64,000 nt of DNA from Candidatus Acidulodesulfobacterium ferriphilum. GTDB taxonomy: Bacteria > SZUA-79 > Acidulodesulfobacterales > Acidulodesulfobacteraceae. The notes under the pieces are model-generated. The model made no database searches and was not told the DNA's origin. It worked only from the letters and a program-made list of their open reading frames with translations. Every line of letters starts with the position of its first letter. Position 1 is the stretch's first letter. Positions 1 to 9,127 of this stretch are shown in pieces. The stretch spans positions 62,001 to 126,000 of the forward strand of contig SGBD01000001.1 of the NCBI GenBank assembly GCA_004195035.1, written 5' to 3'. The position numbers and the translations under genes are program-made.

Positions 1-1013
1 ACGCAATATTCGGAACAATTATTTCTACTATTCTGTCCGGGCTGGCGCTTCATTATGTGTTCCGTATTCCCCTGAAGCAATCTCTGTTGTTCGGCGCAAT
101 AATAAGCCCAACCGACCCTTTATCTATAATGGCATTGCTAAAAAATAACGGGGGCAGGGAGAGCCGAGAGAACGGCGGCGAAAGCGGGGATAAACCAAGA
201 GCAAGAGCAAGTGAAGGGATTGAAACCGTTCTTGAAGGCGAAAGCCTTTTCAACGACGGCATAAGCTTAGTTTTATATGAACTATTTTTAACGATAAATT
301 TTAATAAAAACCCGGTTTTTATTATAGGAATGTCTTCTTTAAAGTTTCTATATACATTCCTTGGCGGGGCTATACTCGGCATAGCGCTCGGCTTTTTAAT
401 CTCGTTTATTCTTTCTTTTACTTATGATTATCTTACCGAAATAATGATTTCGATTTTACTTGCGTATATATCGATTATAGCGGCATATTATATAGGCGTA
501 TCGTTTATAATAACGATAATATTCAGCGGCATAATACTTGCAAATTATGGTTTCAAAAAAATGGTTTCGTCCCAAACAATACAAGTTTTTCCTATCGTAA
601 TAGAATTCCTGGCGTTTGTTTTGAATTCTTTAATATTTCTTTTAATAGGCATGGAGATGAATCTTTTTAAAATTTTAAATTTCTGGCTTGTTTCCGGTAT
701 TTTAATCGTTTTTGCCGTATTTTCCCGAGGTTTTTCGATATATATCCTTGCCCCGTTAATAAATTTTATTAAACAAAAATTTGAAATATTTTCAAAGGGT
801 GTTGCTATGAATAATATTTATAAAAATTTTATGATTTTTGGAGGACTGAGAGGCGCATTATCTATTGCAATGGCGTTGTCCCTGCCTTTACACCTGAAAA
901 TGCGCTCCGAAATTATAACTTATGTCTTTATAATCGTGTTGTTCTCGCTCACCGTTCAGGGGATAATCTTTGACATTTATGCAAAAAAAAGAATAAGCCA
1001 ATTTATATCTTAA
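1..1013 (+). CDS. CPA1-type Na+/H+ antiporter (5' partial)
   Basis: Inner-membrane cation/proton antiporter, C-terminal part only; the open frame continues off the left edge (codons in phase from base 3). The GTG at 57 is an internal valine, not a start. The motif IISPTDPLSI (transport-site TDP) and the signature LEGESLFNDG are typical of the NhaP/CPA1 family. Many hydrophobic segments follow, up to a last helix near the C-terminus, and there is no long cytosolic tail. An insertion rich in Gly, Arg and Glu (about residues 43-60 of the visible part) separates the TDP motif from GESLFNDG. It ends 14 nt before the next gene on the same strand, so co-transcription is likely. Ion preference (Na+ or K+) cannot be told from sequence. 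Confidence 0.9.
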   Translation, partial: AIFGTIISTILSGLALHYVFRIPLKQSLLFGAIISPTDPLSIMALLKNNGGRESRENGGESGDKPRARASEGIETVLEGESLFNDGISLVLYELFLTINFNKNPVFIIGMSSLKFLYTFLGGAILGIALGFLISFILSFTYDYLTEIMISILLAYISIIAAYYIGVSFIITIIFSGIILANYGFKKMVSSQTIQVFPIVIEFLAFVLNSLIFLLIGMEMNLFKILNFWLVSGILIVFAVFSRGFSIYILAPLINFIKQKFEIFSKGVAMNNIYKNFMIFGGLRGALSIAMALSLPLHLKMRSEIITYVFIIVLFSLTVQGIIFDIYAKKRISQFIS

Positions 1014-1027
1014 AAAATAAATGAAAT

Positions 1028-2401
1028 ATGGAAATAATAAAAATAGATTCCCTGGCATATAAAGGTTACGGCGTCGGAAGGGTTAATGACAAGGTTGTGT
1101 TTGTAGGTTGCGCCTGCCCGGGGGATACTTTAAAAATAGAAATTTACGATGAGCATAAAAATTACGCCTTCGGCAGAATCGTTGAAATTATAAACCCGTC
1201 GCAGAAAAGAATTGCCCCGATTTGCAAGCATTTCGGCATTTGTGGAGGATGCGACTACCTTCATATACCGTACGAAGAAGAACTTTACTGGAAAACGGAG
1301 ATTTTTAAAGCGGAATTTAACAAGACTTTTAAAGATTTCGGATTTAAAGATTTTGAAAATGTTAATTTAATAAAAGGTTTTAAAACTCAAAATTACCTTA
1401 ATTACAGGCAAAAGATAGGGTTGAAAATTTCCCCTCCTCTTATCGGGTTTTACAAAAAACTGTCCCATGATGTCGAGGGCATAGAGTATTGCCATCTTGC
1501 GAAAGAAGGGGTGAACGAATTGTTGAAAAATGCAAGGAATGTACTCTTAAGCGGCAATTACAGGGATAATTTTTTGAACGAAATATATTCCGTAACGCTG
1601 ACGGATACCGGATTAAAAAATATAACCTTTAGTTTAAAAAATCGTATCCCGAACCTGCGCCAAAATTATGATTTAACCTTTAAGGATATAATAGAAAGAA
1701 CGGGGGCAGATAATGTTTTTGTTGAGCTTAAACAGAAAAAAGGGAATAAGGAAGATAAAAAGATTATAAAATATAGCAGGGATAGGGATAAAAACGATAA
1801 CAATTTACGCGGCAAAGGGAATTACTTTATGCTAAAAGGCAAAAAATTTGCGTACGACCTCCCGTCTTTTATCCAAGTCAACAGAGAACAAAATGAAAAC
1901 ATAATAGAAAAGGTAACGGCGTATATTAAAAACCTTAATGAAAACAGGAGAATTTATTTTGATAACGCCCTCGATTTATTTTGCGGATACGGAAATATCA
2001 CTTTATTTCTGGCGGATTATGCGAAAATGGTTACGGGGGTTGAGGCAGACCCCTTTTCCGTGGAGCTTGGAGAAAAAAATCTTAAATTAAACGACATTAA
2101 AAATATTAACTTTGTAATGTCGAATGCGGGGGATTTTTTGGAAAAAGCGAAAAAAAGGGGAATAAATTATGACCTGATAGTCCTTGACCCTCCGAGGGCG
2201 GGAATTAAGGGATTAGCGCCAAAAGTAGCGGGCTTAAACCCGTCGTCCGTAATATATATATCGTGCGATTCCATGACGCTTTTAAGGGACTTAAGGGCGT
2301 TCGTCGAAACGGGATATTTGATAGAACAAATTAACCTGATAGATATGTTTCCAAGAACATATCACATGGAACACATTGCGTTTTTAAGCAGGAAACGGTA
2401 G
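1028..2401 (+). CDS. rlmD: TrmA/RlmD-family class I RNA (uracil-5-)-methyltransferase
   Basis: SAM-dependent methylation of a uracil C5 in RNA, probably 23S rRNA. Domain order: N-terminal TRAM OB-fold (about residues 1-60, YKGYGVGRVNDKVVFVG), a 4Fe-4S site (CKHFGICGGCDYLH), then a Rossmann methyltransferase with LDLFCGYGNITLFLA, LDPPRAG and the catalytic cysteine in YISCDSMTLLRDL. At 457 aa it has the usual family length. A lysine/aspartate-rich insertion near residues 235-265 (KKGNKEDKKI) looks like a surface loop. The start at 1028 is the first ATG in frame with the TRAM domain. Which uracil is modified (U1939 type or another) is not certain, so the symbol is a best guess. Confidence 0.85.
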   Translation: MEIIKIDSLAYKGYGVGRVNDKVVFVGCACPGDTLKIEIYDEHKNYAFGRIVEIINPSQKRIAPICKHFGICGGCDYLHIPYEEELYWKTEIFKAEFNKTFKDFGFKDFENVNLIKGFKTQNYLNYRQKIGLKISPPLIGFYKKLSHDVEGIEYCHLAKEGVNELLKNARNVLLSGNYRDNFLNEIYSVTLTDTGLKNITFSLKNRIPNLRQNYDLTFKDIIERTGADNVFVELKQKKGNKEDKKIIKYSRDRDKNDNNLRGKGNYFMLKGKKFAYDLPSFIQVNREQNENIIEKVTAYIKNLNENRRIYFDNALDLFCGYGNITLFLADYAKMVTGVEADPFSVELGEKNLKLNDIKNINFVMSNAGDFLEKAKKRGINYDLIVLDPPRAGIKGLAPKVAGLNPSSVIYISCDSMTLLRDLRAFVETGYLIEQINLIDMFPRTYHMEHIAFLSRKR

Positions 2402-2439
2402 AATTGCGTCTATATGTTATATGTATGGTTATATATGTG

Positions 2440-2631
2440 TTACGCGGCTTTTATGACCTTGCCCGCTTTCAGGCATTTTGCGCAAACCTTGATTCTTTTA
2501 TTGGAACCGTTAACGACGGCTTTAACTTCGTGCAAATTTGGATAAGACACCTTTTTTGTCTTATTGTTGGCATGTGAAACCTTATTGCCGTATTGAATGC
2601 CTTTTCCGCAGATACTGCAAACTCTTGACAT
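2440..2631 (-). CDS. rpmB: 50S ribosomal protein L28
   Basis: 63-aa structural protein of the large ribosomal subunit. The N-terminus [11 protein letters not shown] and the later CAKC pair form two CxxC motifs, the zinc-binding (C+) form of L28. The central [17 protein letters not shown] fits the family. The start at 2631 is preceded by an AGAGAGGACGT-type Shine-Dalgarno. It stands alone on the minus strand between the methyltransferase and the Uma2 gene, as is common for rpmB. Confidence 0.95.
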   Translation of the reverse strand: MSRVCSICGKGIQYGNKVSHANNKTKKVSYPNLHEVKAVVNGSNKRIKVCAKCLKAGKVIKAA

Positions 2632-2734
2632 ATTACGTCCTCTCTATATTTTTTTAGTTTATATAATTTTAGGTTTGTTTAGTATATATTGAAATTCGCC
2701 GCTTGTCAATCAAAAAACTTTGCAATAATTTAGA

Positions 2735-3421
2735 TTAGATATCGGGCTTAAAAACCTCTTCTAAGTCTATTTTTAAATCTAAAGTTTTAATATGCAGCGT
2801 CTTATTTTCTTTTAAATCTATTTTATGACAGATAAAATTAGGCTTATTTTCAGGTTCGTTGCCGGTATTGTTATGTATGTTTTTATTTTCGGGTAAGAAT
2901 ACCGATACGGATTTTTCCATAGGGTTTACCATAATATATTCTTTTACGCCGCATCTTTCATAAACTCTTTGTTTGGCGCTTATATCATAACCCATAGTTG
3001 ACGGCGATGCGATTTCTATTACAAGGTCCGGCGCCCCCAGAATACCCTTATCTTCCATAATAAACTTATTATTATTAGATATAAAAATAATATCGGGTTG
3101 AAAGGCATTATTATCGTCAAGATACACATCTATCGGAGCATCGTAAACAAAACCTAAATTATTTTTCTTTACATGGTTTAAAATTAAAAATTCAAGATTT
3201 CTAGATATTGACTGATGGTGTCTTGTGGGTGCGGGTGTCATTATTAACTCTCCTTCTATAAGTTGATAGGGGCTTCCTTCCGGAAGAGCATAATAGTCCA
3301 ATACGGTATAATCGGTGCGAAGCGGAAGTGTTCCAAGCAATTGAACGGAGCATTCCTTCTTTGGTTCGCTGTTATTTGCAATATGTTCTTTATATCCTTG
3401 GGATAGAAATACTTTATTCAT
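2735..3421 (-). CDS. Uma2-family (DUF820) restriction-endonuclease-fold protein
   Basis: 228-aa protein with the PD-(D/E)XK nuclease-like fold of the Uma2 family. Visible family features are YQLIEGELIMTPAPTRHHQ near residue 55-70, FQPDIIFIS (catalytic-site Asp) and GAPDLVIEIASPST with the E-x-A/S core, then ERCGVKEYIMVNP. An N-terminal extension of about 35 residues precedes the usual domain start. No Shine-Dalgarno is visible at 3421. Uma2 proteins are numerous in cyanobacteria and some other phyla, and their role is unknown. Nothing nearby gives a partner, so no function is proposed. Confidence 0.8.
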   Translation of the reverse strand: MNKVFLSQGYKEHIANNSEPKKECSVQLLGTLPLRTDYTVLDYYALPEGSPYQLIEGELIMTPAPTRHHQSISRNLEFLILNHVKKNNLGFVYDAPIDVYLDDNNAFQPDIIFISNNNKFIMEDKGILGAPDLVIEIASPSTMGYDISAKQRVYERCGVKEYIMVNPMEKSVSVFLPENKNIHNNTGNEPENKPNFICHKIDLKENKTLHIKTLDLKIDLEEVFKPDI

Positions 3422-3539
3422 AATTTTATTTTAATTAATTCAAAAATTAGCGCAAATAAATAAAAACAAAATCAATCTGTATTAATCTAATCTGTATATA
3501 TTATATCACAAAATTATTATTATAAATCCTTAAAGAAAA

Positions 3540-3573
3540 AGCCCCTCGATTTATTTAATAAACCGAAGGGCTA
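3540..3573 (-). terminator. Rho-independent terminator of pstS
   Basis: On the minus strand a GC-rich stem (AGCCCCTTCG / CGAGGGGCT, one bulge) is followed by TTTTTCTTTAA. It sits about 40 nt after the pstS stop codon. Confidence 0.85.
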
Positions 3574-3611
3574 ATCTAATCATTGCAAGGTTGCGGTTGT
3601 CTATCGGTTGT

Positions 3612-4706
3612 CTATTCTACCTGCGCCAGAAGTTTTTTAACATTACCCATAACGGATTTCGGGAGCGGCGCAAAACCTGTTGTTACGGTATATTTTGACG
3701 CCTGTCCTGGTCCTAACGCCCAATTTACTAAATCCTTAATCGTTGCGGTGGTAGAAGGATCCGGCTGTTTTTTTCTAATCATCCAGAATTCAAAGTTTGA
3801 ATCGGGATAGGCATTTTTTGCCGAAACATTCCAGACTATAGATTTATCGAAATCAGCCGGAAAGTCGCCCTGTGCTAAGGCAGAATTAGCGGCTGCGGCA
3901 ATCGTTTCCACGGAACCCACGACATAATTACCCGCTTTGTTAAGCATAGCGGCGCTTGAAAGATGATATTCTAAAATCCATCCGAGGCCTACATAGCCGA
4001 TTGCTCCCGAGGTGCTTTTAACGGCGGCAACCACGGCGTCGCTTCCCAAGTATCCGCTTCCAACAGGCCATGAGGGGGATAGGCTTCTTCCGACTTTATT
4101 TGCCCATGTTTTGGAAGTATCGGTTAAAAGGCTCGTAAAATCAAATGTAGTTCCGCTCGCGTCAGCCCTGTGGACAACAAATATGTGCAGGTTTGGGAAT
4201 TTGTACTGCGGATTTAATTTTTTAAATATCGGATTGTCCCAATTATTAATCTTGCCCAAGTAAATATCCGCGACTAATTGAGGAGTCATCTTAAGATTGA
4301 CATCGTTCGGTATTCCCGGAATGTTGTAAATAACCTGCGCATCGTCAAGAGCGACGGGAACATTCACTAAGTTCGGATACCTCTTTTTAAACTCTTTCGT
4401 AAGGTAAGCATCGGATGCCCCGATAGTGATGTTGCCGTTAGCCGCGTTAGAAATACCGAAACCTGAACCGGTACCTGCGACGGAAACGGTAACATTCGGA
4501 TGAAGCTTGTGATACTCGACAGCCCAAACGGAATTTAACGGGTAAAGCATCGTGGAACCTGAAATCGTGATAGTCCCCGACGGACCTTTTGACTTCGCGC
4601 TTGGAGCTTTAGACTTTGCGCATCCTGCAACAAAAACCGATACGAGAAAAATAATACCGATTGCCGCCAGACCTCCAAAAAATTTTTTAAAATTTCTTTT
4701 TTCCAT
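3612..4706 (-). CDS. pstS: Phosphate ABC transporter substrate-binding lipoprotein PstS
   Basis: High-affinity phosphate binding in the periplasm, delivering to PstCAB. A lipoprotein signal peptide with lipobox VAGC (Cys29) is present. Phosphate-contact motifs of the PstS family are visible: SGSTMLYP, GTGSGFGI, a SDAY-type loop and the RADASGTTFDF loop. The length of 364 aa is normal. The start at 4706 has GGAGGAG five bases upstream. pstCAB and phoU are not adjacent, so pstS is a single-gene unit here, bounded by its own Pho-box promoter and terminator. Confidence 0.93.
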   Translation of the reverse strand: MEKRNFKKFFGGLAAIGIIFLVSVFVAGCAKSKAPSAKSKGPSGTITISGSTMLYPLNSVWAVEYHKLHPNVTVSVAGTGSGFGISNAANGNITIGASDAYLTKEFKKRYPNLVNVPVALDDAQVIYNIPGIPNDVNLKMTPQLVADIYLGKINNWDNPIFKKLNPQYKFPNLHIFVVHRADASGTTFDFTSLLTDTSKTWANKVGRSLSPSWPVGSGYLGSDAVVAAVKSTSGAIGYVGLGWILEYHLSSAAMLNKAGNYVVGSVETIAAAANSALAQGDFPADFDKSIVWNVSAKNAYPDSNFEFWMIRKKQPDPSTTATIKDLVNWALGPGQASKYTVTTGFAPLPKSVMGNVKKLLAQVE

Positions 4707-4812
4707 AAATCTCCTCCATAAATAAATAGATTTTTAGATTGTTAAATTGTTAAATTTGCCTTCATTTTTACAATGACGCTGTTTGCTTTCCATTTTAAAT
4801 TATTTTGACTTT

Positions 4813-4870
4813 ATTATAATAGCAAATTAATGTTACAGTTTTATTACAGTTTTGTTAAATTTTTGTTACA
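4813..4870 (-). promoter_or_regulatory. Pho box array and -10 element of pstS
   Basis: Read on the minus strand, four 7-mers lie 11 nt apart: TTGTAAC, ATTTAAC, CTGTAAT, CTGTAAC, each joined by AAAA. The last pair, CTGTAATAAAACTGTAAC (4849-4832), matches the PhoB consensus CTGTCATAAAACTGTCAT at 16 of 18 positions. A perfect TATAAT (4818-4813) follows 13 nt later, the usual layout in which the Pho box replaces the -35 element. Confidence 0.85.
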
Positions 4871-4978
4871 ATTTTACATTAGTTGAATTCCATGTCGTTT
4901 TTGCATATAATAATCAGATTATAAACTACGCAGGTTCGCTGTTTACAAATTAATTTATAAAAAAACGGAGGCAAATTT

Positions 4979-6139
4979 ATGGAATCTTTAAATATCAATG
5001 TTTTTAATCCGGTAAGAATCCATTTTGGAAACGGATTTATAAACAATACTGGAAAAATTGCCAAAAAATACTCAAATCTTGCAATGATAATTACGGGCAA
5101 AACCTCTATGCAAAAATCGGGCGTCCTTGACAGGCTTGTAAAGATTTTAAAAGATGAGGGGGTTAAGCAGGTAATATACGATAAAATAACTCCTAATCCA
5201 ACAATAGATGAAATAGACGAAGCTGCCCGCATCGCAAAAGAAAAGGGGGTCGGCTTGATTATCGGACTCGGCGGGGGGAGCCCCCTTGATTCCTCTAAGG
5301 CTATAGCGGTTGCCGCAAAGGGAAATATTCCCGTGTGGGATTATCTTAAAACACCGGCCGCGGCCGCCCTGCCTGTCATAACAATCGTGTCAACCTCGGG
5401 AACGGGAAGCGAGGTAAACAGATACTCCGTAATGACCAATCCGAAGACAAAGGAAAAACCGGGGTTCGGCTATGAATGCATGTATCCGAAAGAGGCAATA
5501 ATCGACCCCGAAATTATGACTTCTATGCCCCCTTATGTTACGGCAACCACCGGTTTCGATGTTTTTGTCCATGTTCTTGAGGCTTTTACGGGCAAAATGA
5601 GAAACGCCTTTTCCTCTGCTTACTGCATGCAGGCTTTTTATCTTTTAAAGGATAACTTGATTAAGGCTTATAATGAACCGAATAATCCGGAGGCAAGGGG
5701 AAATATGGCTTTAGCCTCCGCTCTTGCGGGTCTTGCAATCGACTTATCGGGCGTAGGCATAATTCATGCGCTGGAGCACCCCGTTTCAGGCAATTACCCG
5801 AATGTCGCCCACGGAGCAGGTCTTGCCGCATTAACGGTAGAATCCATGAAATACAACCTTGAAGCATGCAAAAGGGATTTTATGCTCATAGCCCATCATC
5901 TCGGCGTTAAAAGGGCAGGGAAAAGCGACGACGAATACGCCTATGCTTTAATAGAAAAAATAGAGGAAATTTTAAAATCGATTAATTTAAATGTCCGCTT
6001 AAAGGATTTAGGGGTCGAAAAAGACAGACTGCCTAAAATGGCTAAAGAAGCTTTTGCCACTATGGGATTTGCCGCACAAAACAACCCAAAGGATGTTGAT
6101 GAAAAGGCGGCTTTGAGGCTGCTGGAATTAAGTTATTAA
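4979..6139 (+). CDS. Iron-containing alcohol dehydrogenase (group III)
   Basis: NAD(P)-dependent alcohol/aldehyde oxidoreductase, 386 aa, cytosolic. The nucleotide-binding loop is GGGSPLDSSKAIA. TSGTGSEVN is the family signature, and the Fe ligands are expected in FDVFVHVLEAFTG and in HALEHPVSGNYPNVAHGAG. The Shine-Dalgarno ACGGAGG lies 7 nt before the ATG. The substrate is not readable; butanol- or 1,3-propanediol-dehydrogenase relatives are the closest by motif. In Desulfovibrio an alcohol dehydrogenase is encoded next to flx-hdr. Here the two are 40 kb apart, so a link is only a possibility. Confidence 0.88.
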   Translation: MESLNINVFNPVRIHFGNGFINNTGKIAKKYSNLAMIITGKTSMQKSGVLDRLVKILKDEGVKQVIYDKITPNPTIDEIDEAARIAKEKGVGLIIGLGGGSPLDSSKAIAVAAKGNIPVWDYLKTPAAAALPVITIVSTSGTGSEVNRYSVMTNPKTKEKPGFGYECMYPKEAIIDPEIMTSMPPYVTATTGFDVFVHVLEAFTGKMRNAFSSAYCMQAFYLLKDNLIKAYNEPNNPEARGNMALASALAGLAIDLSGVGIIHALEHPVSGNYPNVAHGAGLAALTVESMKYNLEACKRDFMLIAHHLGVKRAGKSDDEYAYALIEKIEEILKSINLNVRLKDLGVEKDRLPKMAKEAFATMGFAAQNNPKDVDEKAALRLLELSY

Positions 6140-6192
6140 GATACTAAAAACGCGGAAAACAAATCGGACCTTTTTTCTTTTCTTCAAAATAT

Positions 6193-6224
6193 AAAAAAGC
6201 CCTCTTAAAAAAAGAGGGCTTTTC
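6193..6224. terminator. Bidirectional Rho-independent terminator
   Basis: Hairpin GCCCTC / GAGGGC with an A-rich loop, flanked by A-run on the left and TTTT on the right. It lies between the convergent alcohol dehydrogenase and symporter genes and serves both. Confidence 0.85.
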
Positions 6225-6247
6225 ATTTACTATATTCCCTTTTTTAT

Positions 6248-7750
6248 TTATTTTCGAACCTTAACCGCATTTGCCGCCGCCGACCATACCGTCGTTACTA
6301 TAAGGTTAAGGACGAGGGCTATAAGCGCAACATACAAAAGCCCAAACGGCGTGTGCATAAAAGTAGTAACGATTGCATGCCCCGCGTTTGCCTCCATAAC
6401 GAAATAAAGTCCCGATGCCGTTCCGACAAGCCAGCCTGCGATAAGGGCATTCTTGTTCAGCCACTTAGTGTAAAGCCCTATAAATATGGGCGGCAGCGTT
6501 TGAACTATCAGTATTCCGCCAAGAAGCTGAAGCTGTATGGAGTATGTTTCGGGAACAAGAAAGACAAACCCCAGCGCAAGAAATTTAAATACGACGGATG
6601 ACCATTTTGCTATATCTGCCTCTGCTTTGGGGTCAAGGTCCGGTTTAAACTCCTTTATTATATTTCTGGTTAGAAGATTTGCCTGCGATATTGCCATTAT
6701 GGCTGCAGGAACCAAACCCCCGATGAATATGCCGAGAAACGCGAAACCCGTAAACCACGGCGGCATAGTCTTTTCTATTAAAGTAGGAACGACTAATATT
6801 CCGTTCCCTCCCACCGCTTTAAGAGCCGAAGGCACGGCATAGATTAATACTCCGAACATTGCAAGAAATGCCAGTCCTATACCGTAGATGGGAAGAAGGG
6901 CGGTGCTTAGCCTGACGCTTTTTGCGCTTTTAGCGCTGAGAACCCCGTTAATGGCATGGGGATAAAGATACAGGGCAAGCGCGCTTAATATAAAAAGGCT
7001 TATATAACCGTTGACTAATAAAGGCGGCAATGTAACATAATCGACGGGCGGAGTTTTTCCCGCTCCAAGATTTTTTGCGGCGGCGAAGGCATGATGAAAT
7101 CCCCCGTATGATAACGGCACTAAAATTATAATAGCCACTACCGTAATTAAAATAATCGCATCCTTCATCACCGCCGTCAGAACCGCGCCTCTCAGCCCGC
7201 TCCAGAATGTGAATACGGCAAGTATTATAAAAGATACTAAAAGAGCAATTTCACTGATTACCTTAGCGTCTCCAAACGAAAGAAGCATAACCTGAAGCAC
7301 CGCTTTCATTCCGACTATTTGGAGGGCAATATAAGGCAGTTCGGCAACTATTCCCGTTAATGCGATTAATATTGCCAGCGTCCTGCTGTTAAACTTATCC
7401 CTCACGAAATCTACGGCAGTCACATATCCCTTATCTTTGGATACTTTCCAGAGGCTCGGCATTACCACCATTGCAATTCCGAAAGTAGCCATAACATAAG
7501 GAACGGCAAAAAAGAATAGACTTCCTTTTGCGAACACGCCCGATGGGACGGCAATAAAGGTATATGCCGTATATATATCGGCTCCCACGAGAAACCACAT
7601 CAGGAATGTGCCGATTTTATTGCCTGCTAATGCCCATTCATGCAAATGGTTAAGATCCCCTGCCCGCCATTTCGACGCCCAGAAGCCGATTATCGTAAAT
7701 AACAAAAAAAGGGCGATAAAAACTATTATCGTTACCTGAATATTGGACAT
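6248..7750 (-). CDS. Sodium:solute symporter (SSS family)
   Basis: 500-aa inner-membrane symporter with about 13 hydrophobic segments, beginning VTIIVFIALFLLFTIIGFWA. The WALAGNKIG and MWFLVGADIYTAYTFIAVP stretches match the acetate/monocarboxylate (ActP/MctP/YhjB-like) branch. Later the G-x-I-x-A-A-IMAIS segment (GLVPAAIMAISQANLLTRNI) is the conserved TM8-9 region. It overlaps the stop of the upstream DUF3311 gene by one base (TAATG), so the two are translationally coupled. Substrate is unknown; a short-chain carboxylate is the likeliest guess. Confidence 0.87.
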   Translation of the reverse strand: MSNIQVTIIVFIALFLLFTIIGFWASKWRAGDLNHLHEWALAGNKIGTFLMWFLVGADIYTAYTFIAVPSGVFAKGSLFFFAVPYVMATFGIAMVVMPSLWKVSKDKGYVTAVDFVRDKFNSRTLAILIALTGIVAELPYIALQIVGMKAVLQVMLLSFGDAKVISEIALLVSFIILAVFTFWSGLRGAVLTAVMKDAIILITVVAIIILVPLSYGGFHHAFAAAKNLGAGKTPPVDYVTLPPLLVNGYISLFILSALALYLYPHAINGVLSAKSAKSVRLSTALLPIYGIGLAFLAMFGVLIYAVPSALKAVGGNGILVVPTLIEKTMPPWFTGFAFLGIFIGGLVPAAIMAISQANLLTRNIIKEFKPDLDPKAEADIAKWSSVVFKFLALGFVFLVPETYSIQLQLLGGILIVQTLPPIFIGLYTKWLNKNALIAGWLVGTASGLYFVMEANAGHAIVTTFMHTPFGLLYVALIALVLNLIVTTVWSAAANAVKVRK

Positions 7751-7965
7751 TATTTATCACCTCCGCCTTTTACTTTAGAAATCAGTAATGAAGCAAAGGA
7801 ATAAAGAATGGTCGCTATAACGAGCCAGAGCGTCTGAAACCAGTAAAAAAACGGCAGGCCTAAAAAAGCCGGGTCAGAGTGGTTGTAAAGCGGCACAACG
7901 GCAAGAACGATAGTCGGGATTGCGATTAATATCCCGGCAACCGTAAACAAAAAATTCTTACTCAT
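7750..7965 (-). CDS. DUF3311 small membrane protein
   Basis: 71 aa with two predicted transmembrane helices (LFTVAGILIAIPTIVLAVVP and FFYWFQTLWLVIATILYSFA). Small DUF3311 proteins are typically encoded directly before SSS symporters and are thought to be an accessory subunit. The Shine-Dalgarno GGGGAGG lies 7 nt before the ATG. Its stop overlaps the symporter start. Confidence 0.85.
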   Translation of the reverse strand: MSKNFLFTVAGILIAIPTIVLAVVPLYNHSDPAFLGLPFFYWFQTLWLVIATILYSFASLLISKVKGGGDK

Positions 7966-8105
7966 AAATTAACCTCCCCTAAAGCAATGTTAGAAAAATA
8001 TATCTAATTTAAAATCGGATATATATTTCTAAAGATTAAATTATCATTTATCGGTTTATTATATAATAATATAAAATTAACTCAATCATTTTTATTAATA
8101 ATTCT

Positions 8106-8129
8106 GGGGGGTAATTCGGCGGAAAAATT
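8106..8129. repeat. Dispersed 24-bp repeat (copy 1)
   Basis: GGGGGTAATTCGGCGGAAAA-type sequence, found again at 10078-10102. It is the only notable element in the upper part of the 343-bp gap 7966-8308, together with AT-rich promoter-like DNA of the symporter unit. The lower part holds an ATAAATCAGAC / GACACCTTTATTT motif (about 8178-8213) and the 59-bp direct repeat listed next. Confidence 0.7.
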
Positions 8130-8220
8130 GAATTTATCGGCAGCAACTACGAGACAAGATTTATGGGGGAGGGAAATAAATAAATCAGACCCTCTTATTT
8201 TGACACCTTTATTTTCTTTA

Positions 8221-8279
8221 GATACGTAGGCGGGCGCTTATAAAAGCGAAGCTTTTATGCCTGCCGGAGTGAAATAAAT
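8221..8279. repeat. 59-bp direct repeat, left copy (flanks VapBC)
   Basis: Identical by eye to 9128-9186. It contains the palindrome ATAAAAGC-GAA-GCTTTTAT inside an outer GGCGGGC / GCCTGCC stem, so it can fold as a long hairpin. The two copies lie just outside the VapBC module at 8309-8972. Confidence 0.9.
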
Positions 8280-8308
8280 ATGACATCTTTATTTTTTTTT
8301 ATTTTTTC

Positions 8309-8710
8309 TCAAGGCTCTATTCTTTTTATTTTTTCAATCTTATCAAAATCTGTATCGTAGCTATAAATCTCGGTCATATTATTTAATTTCATAATTGAAG
8401 CGTTAAAAGCATCGGCAAAAGATATATTTTTTTCCGCAAATAATTTAAGGGCAAAAATAAAGACATCTTTAAATTCTACGGCCAATCCTTCAAGATTAAT
8501 GATAGCCGCCGCCATTTCCTTAATATCTTTTCTTGGTACTTTATAAAATTTTTCAAGCGTGAAAATCAATTCAAAAATAACTAAAGGGCTTGTAATTATT
8601 TTTTCCTTGCCTTCTTCTACCCTTTTTAAAAGGAAGAATACCTTTTTAGCCTTTTCGGCATCATCGTTGGTAAGATAACGGAGAAAAATATTTGTATCCG
8701 CAAAGCGCAT
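8309..8710 (-). CDS. vapC: PIN-domain ribonuclease toxin (VapC family)
   Basis: 133-aa predicted Mg2+-dependent ribonuclease. Acidic residues of the PIN active site are visible: the N-terminal FADTNIFLRYL (Asp5), Glu in PLVIFELIFTLEKF, the third Asp in SFADAFNAS, and a C-terminal YDTDFDKI. It lies 4 nt downstream of its AbrB-type antitoxin gene, the usual order. RNA target unknown. The sequence is divergent from the PIN protein at 10101, so this is not a simple duplicate. Confidence 0.88.
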   Translation of the reverse strand: MRFADTNIFLRYLTNDDAEKAKKVFFLLKRVEEGKEKIITSPLVIFELIFTLEKFYKVPRKDIKEMAAAIINLEGLAVEFKDVFIFALKLFAEKNISFADAFNASIMKLNNMTEIYSYDTDFDKIEKIKRIEP

Positions 8711-8714
8711 AATA

Positions 8715-8972
8715 TTATTTTTTCAATCCCCCTGCAACGGCTTCTTCGAACTTCTCCCTTATTTTTTTAAAATCTTCAGGGCTTTCCTTCGGTTTTACCC
8801 TTCCAAAATATTTGCTTATATTTGAAGTAAACGGTATAATCTCGATAGAATTTTGCCTTACTCTAAATGTAACCGCATCGTTAGTTTTTAATTTCAACAT
8901 ATCCCTATATTTTTTTGGAATGGTTATCTGTCCTTTGCTGGTCACTGTTGTTTTTTCTATTATTCTTGGCAT
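8715..8972 (-). CDS. vapB: AbrB/SpoVT-family antitoxin (VapB type)
   Basis: 85-aa swapped-hairpin DNA-binding antitoxin. The motif VTSKGQITIPKKYRDML is the classic AbrB/MazE signature at residues 10-26. The C-terminal half (PEDFKKIREKFEEAVAG) would wrap the toxin. It likely autorepresses the operon with VapC. Confidence 0.88.
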   Translation of the reverse strand: MPRIIEKTTVTSKGQITIPKKYRDMLKLKTNDAVTFRVRQNSIEIIPFTSNISKYFGRVKPKESPEDFKKIREKFEEAVAGGLKK

Positions 8973-9127
8973 GTGTGCTCTCCTTCCGCTATAGTTTTAT
9001 AACACTTAAAATTTATGTATTACTTAAATTTATATCATACTAAAAATGCCTTGTCAACTTTAAAAAATGGTTTAAGAAATAAATAAATCAGACTTTATTT
9101 TATTTTATTTTACGCGGGCAGGAGTGA

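Noticed and set aside
53-382. Minus-strand ORF of 109 codons
   Set aside because: Antisense shadow of the antiporter gene with low-complexity Ser/Pro/Leu content and no family features.
8170-8215. Transposase remnant at the GACACCTTTATTT motifs
   Set aside because: The motif recurs (near 8205, 9085, 11605, 12625, 13460), but no transposase-like reading frame lies beside any copy.
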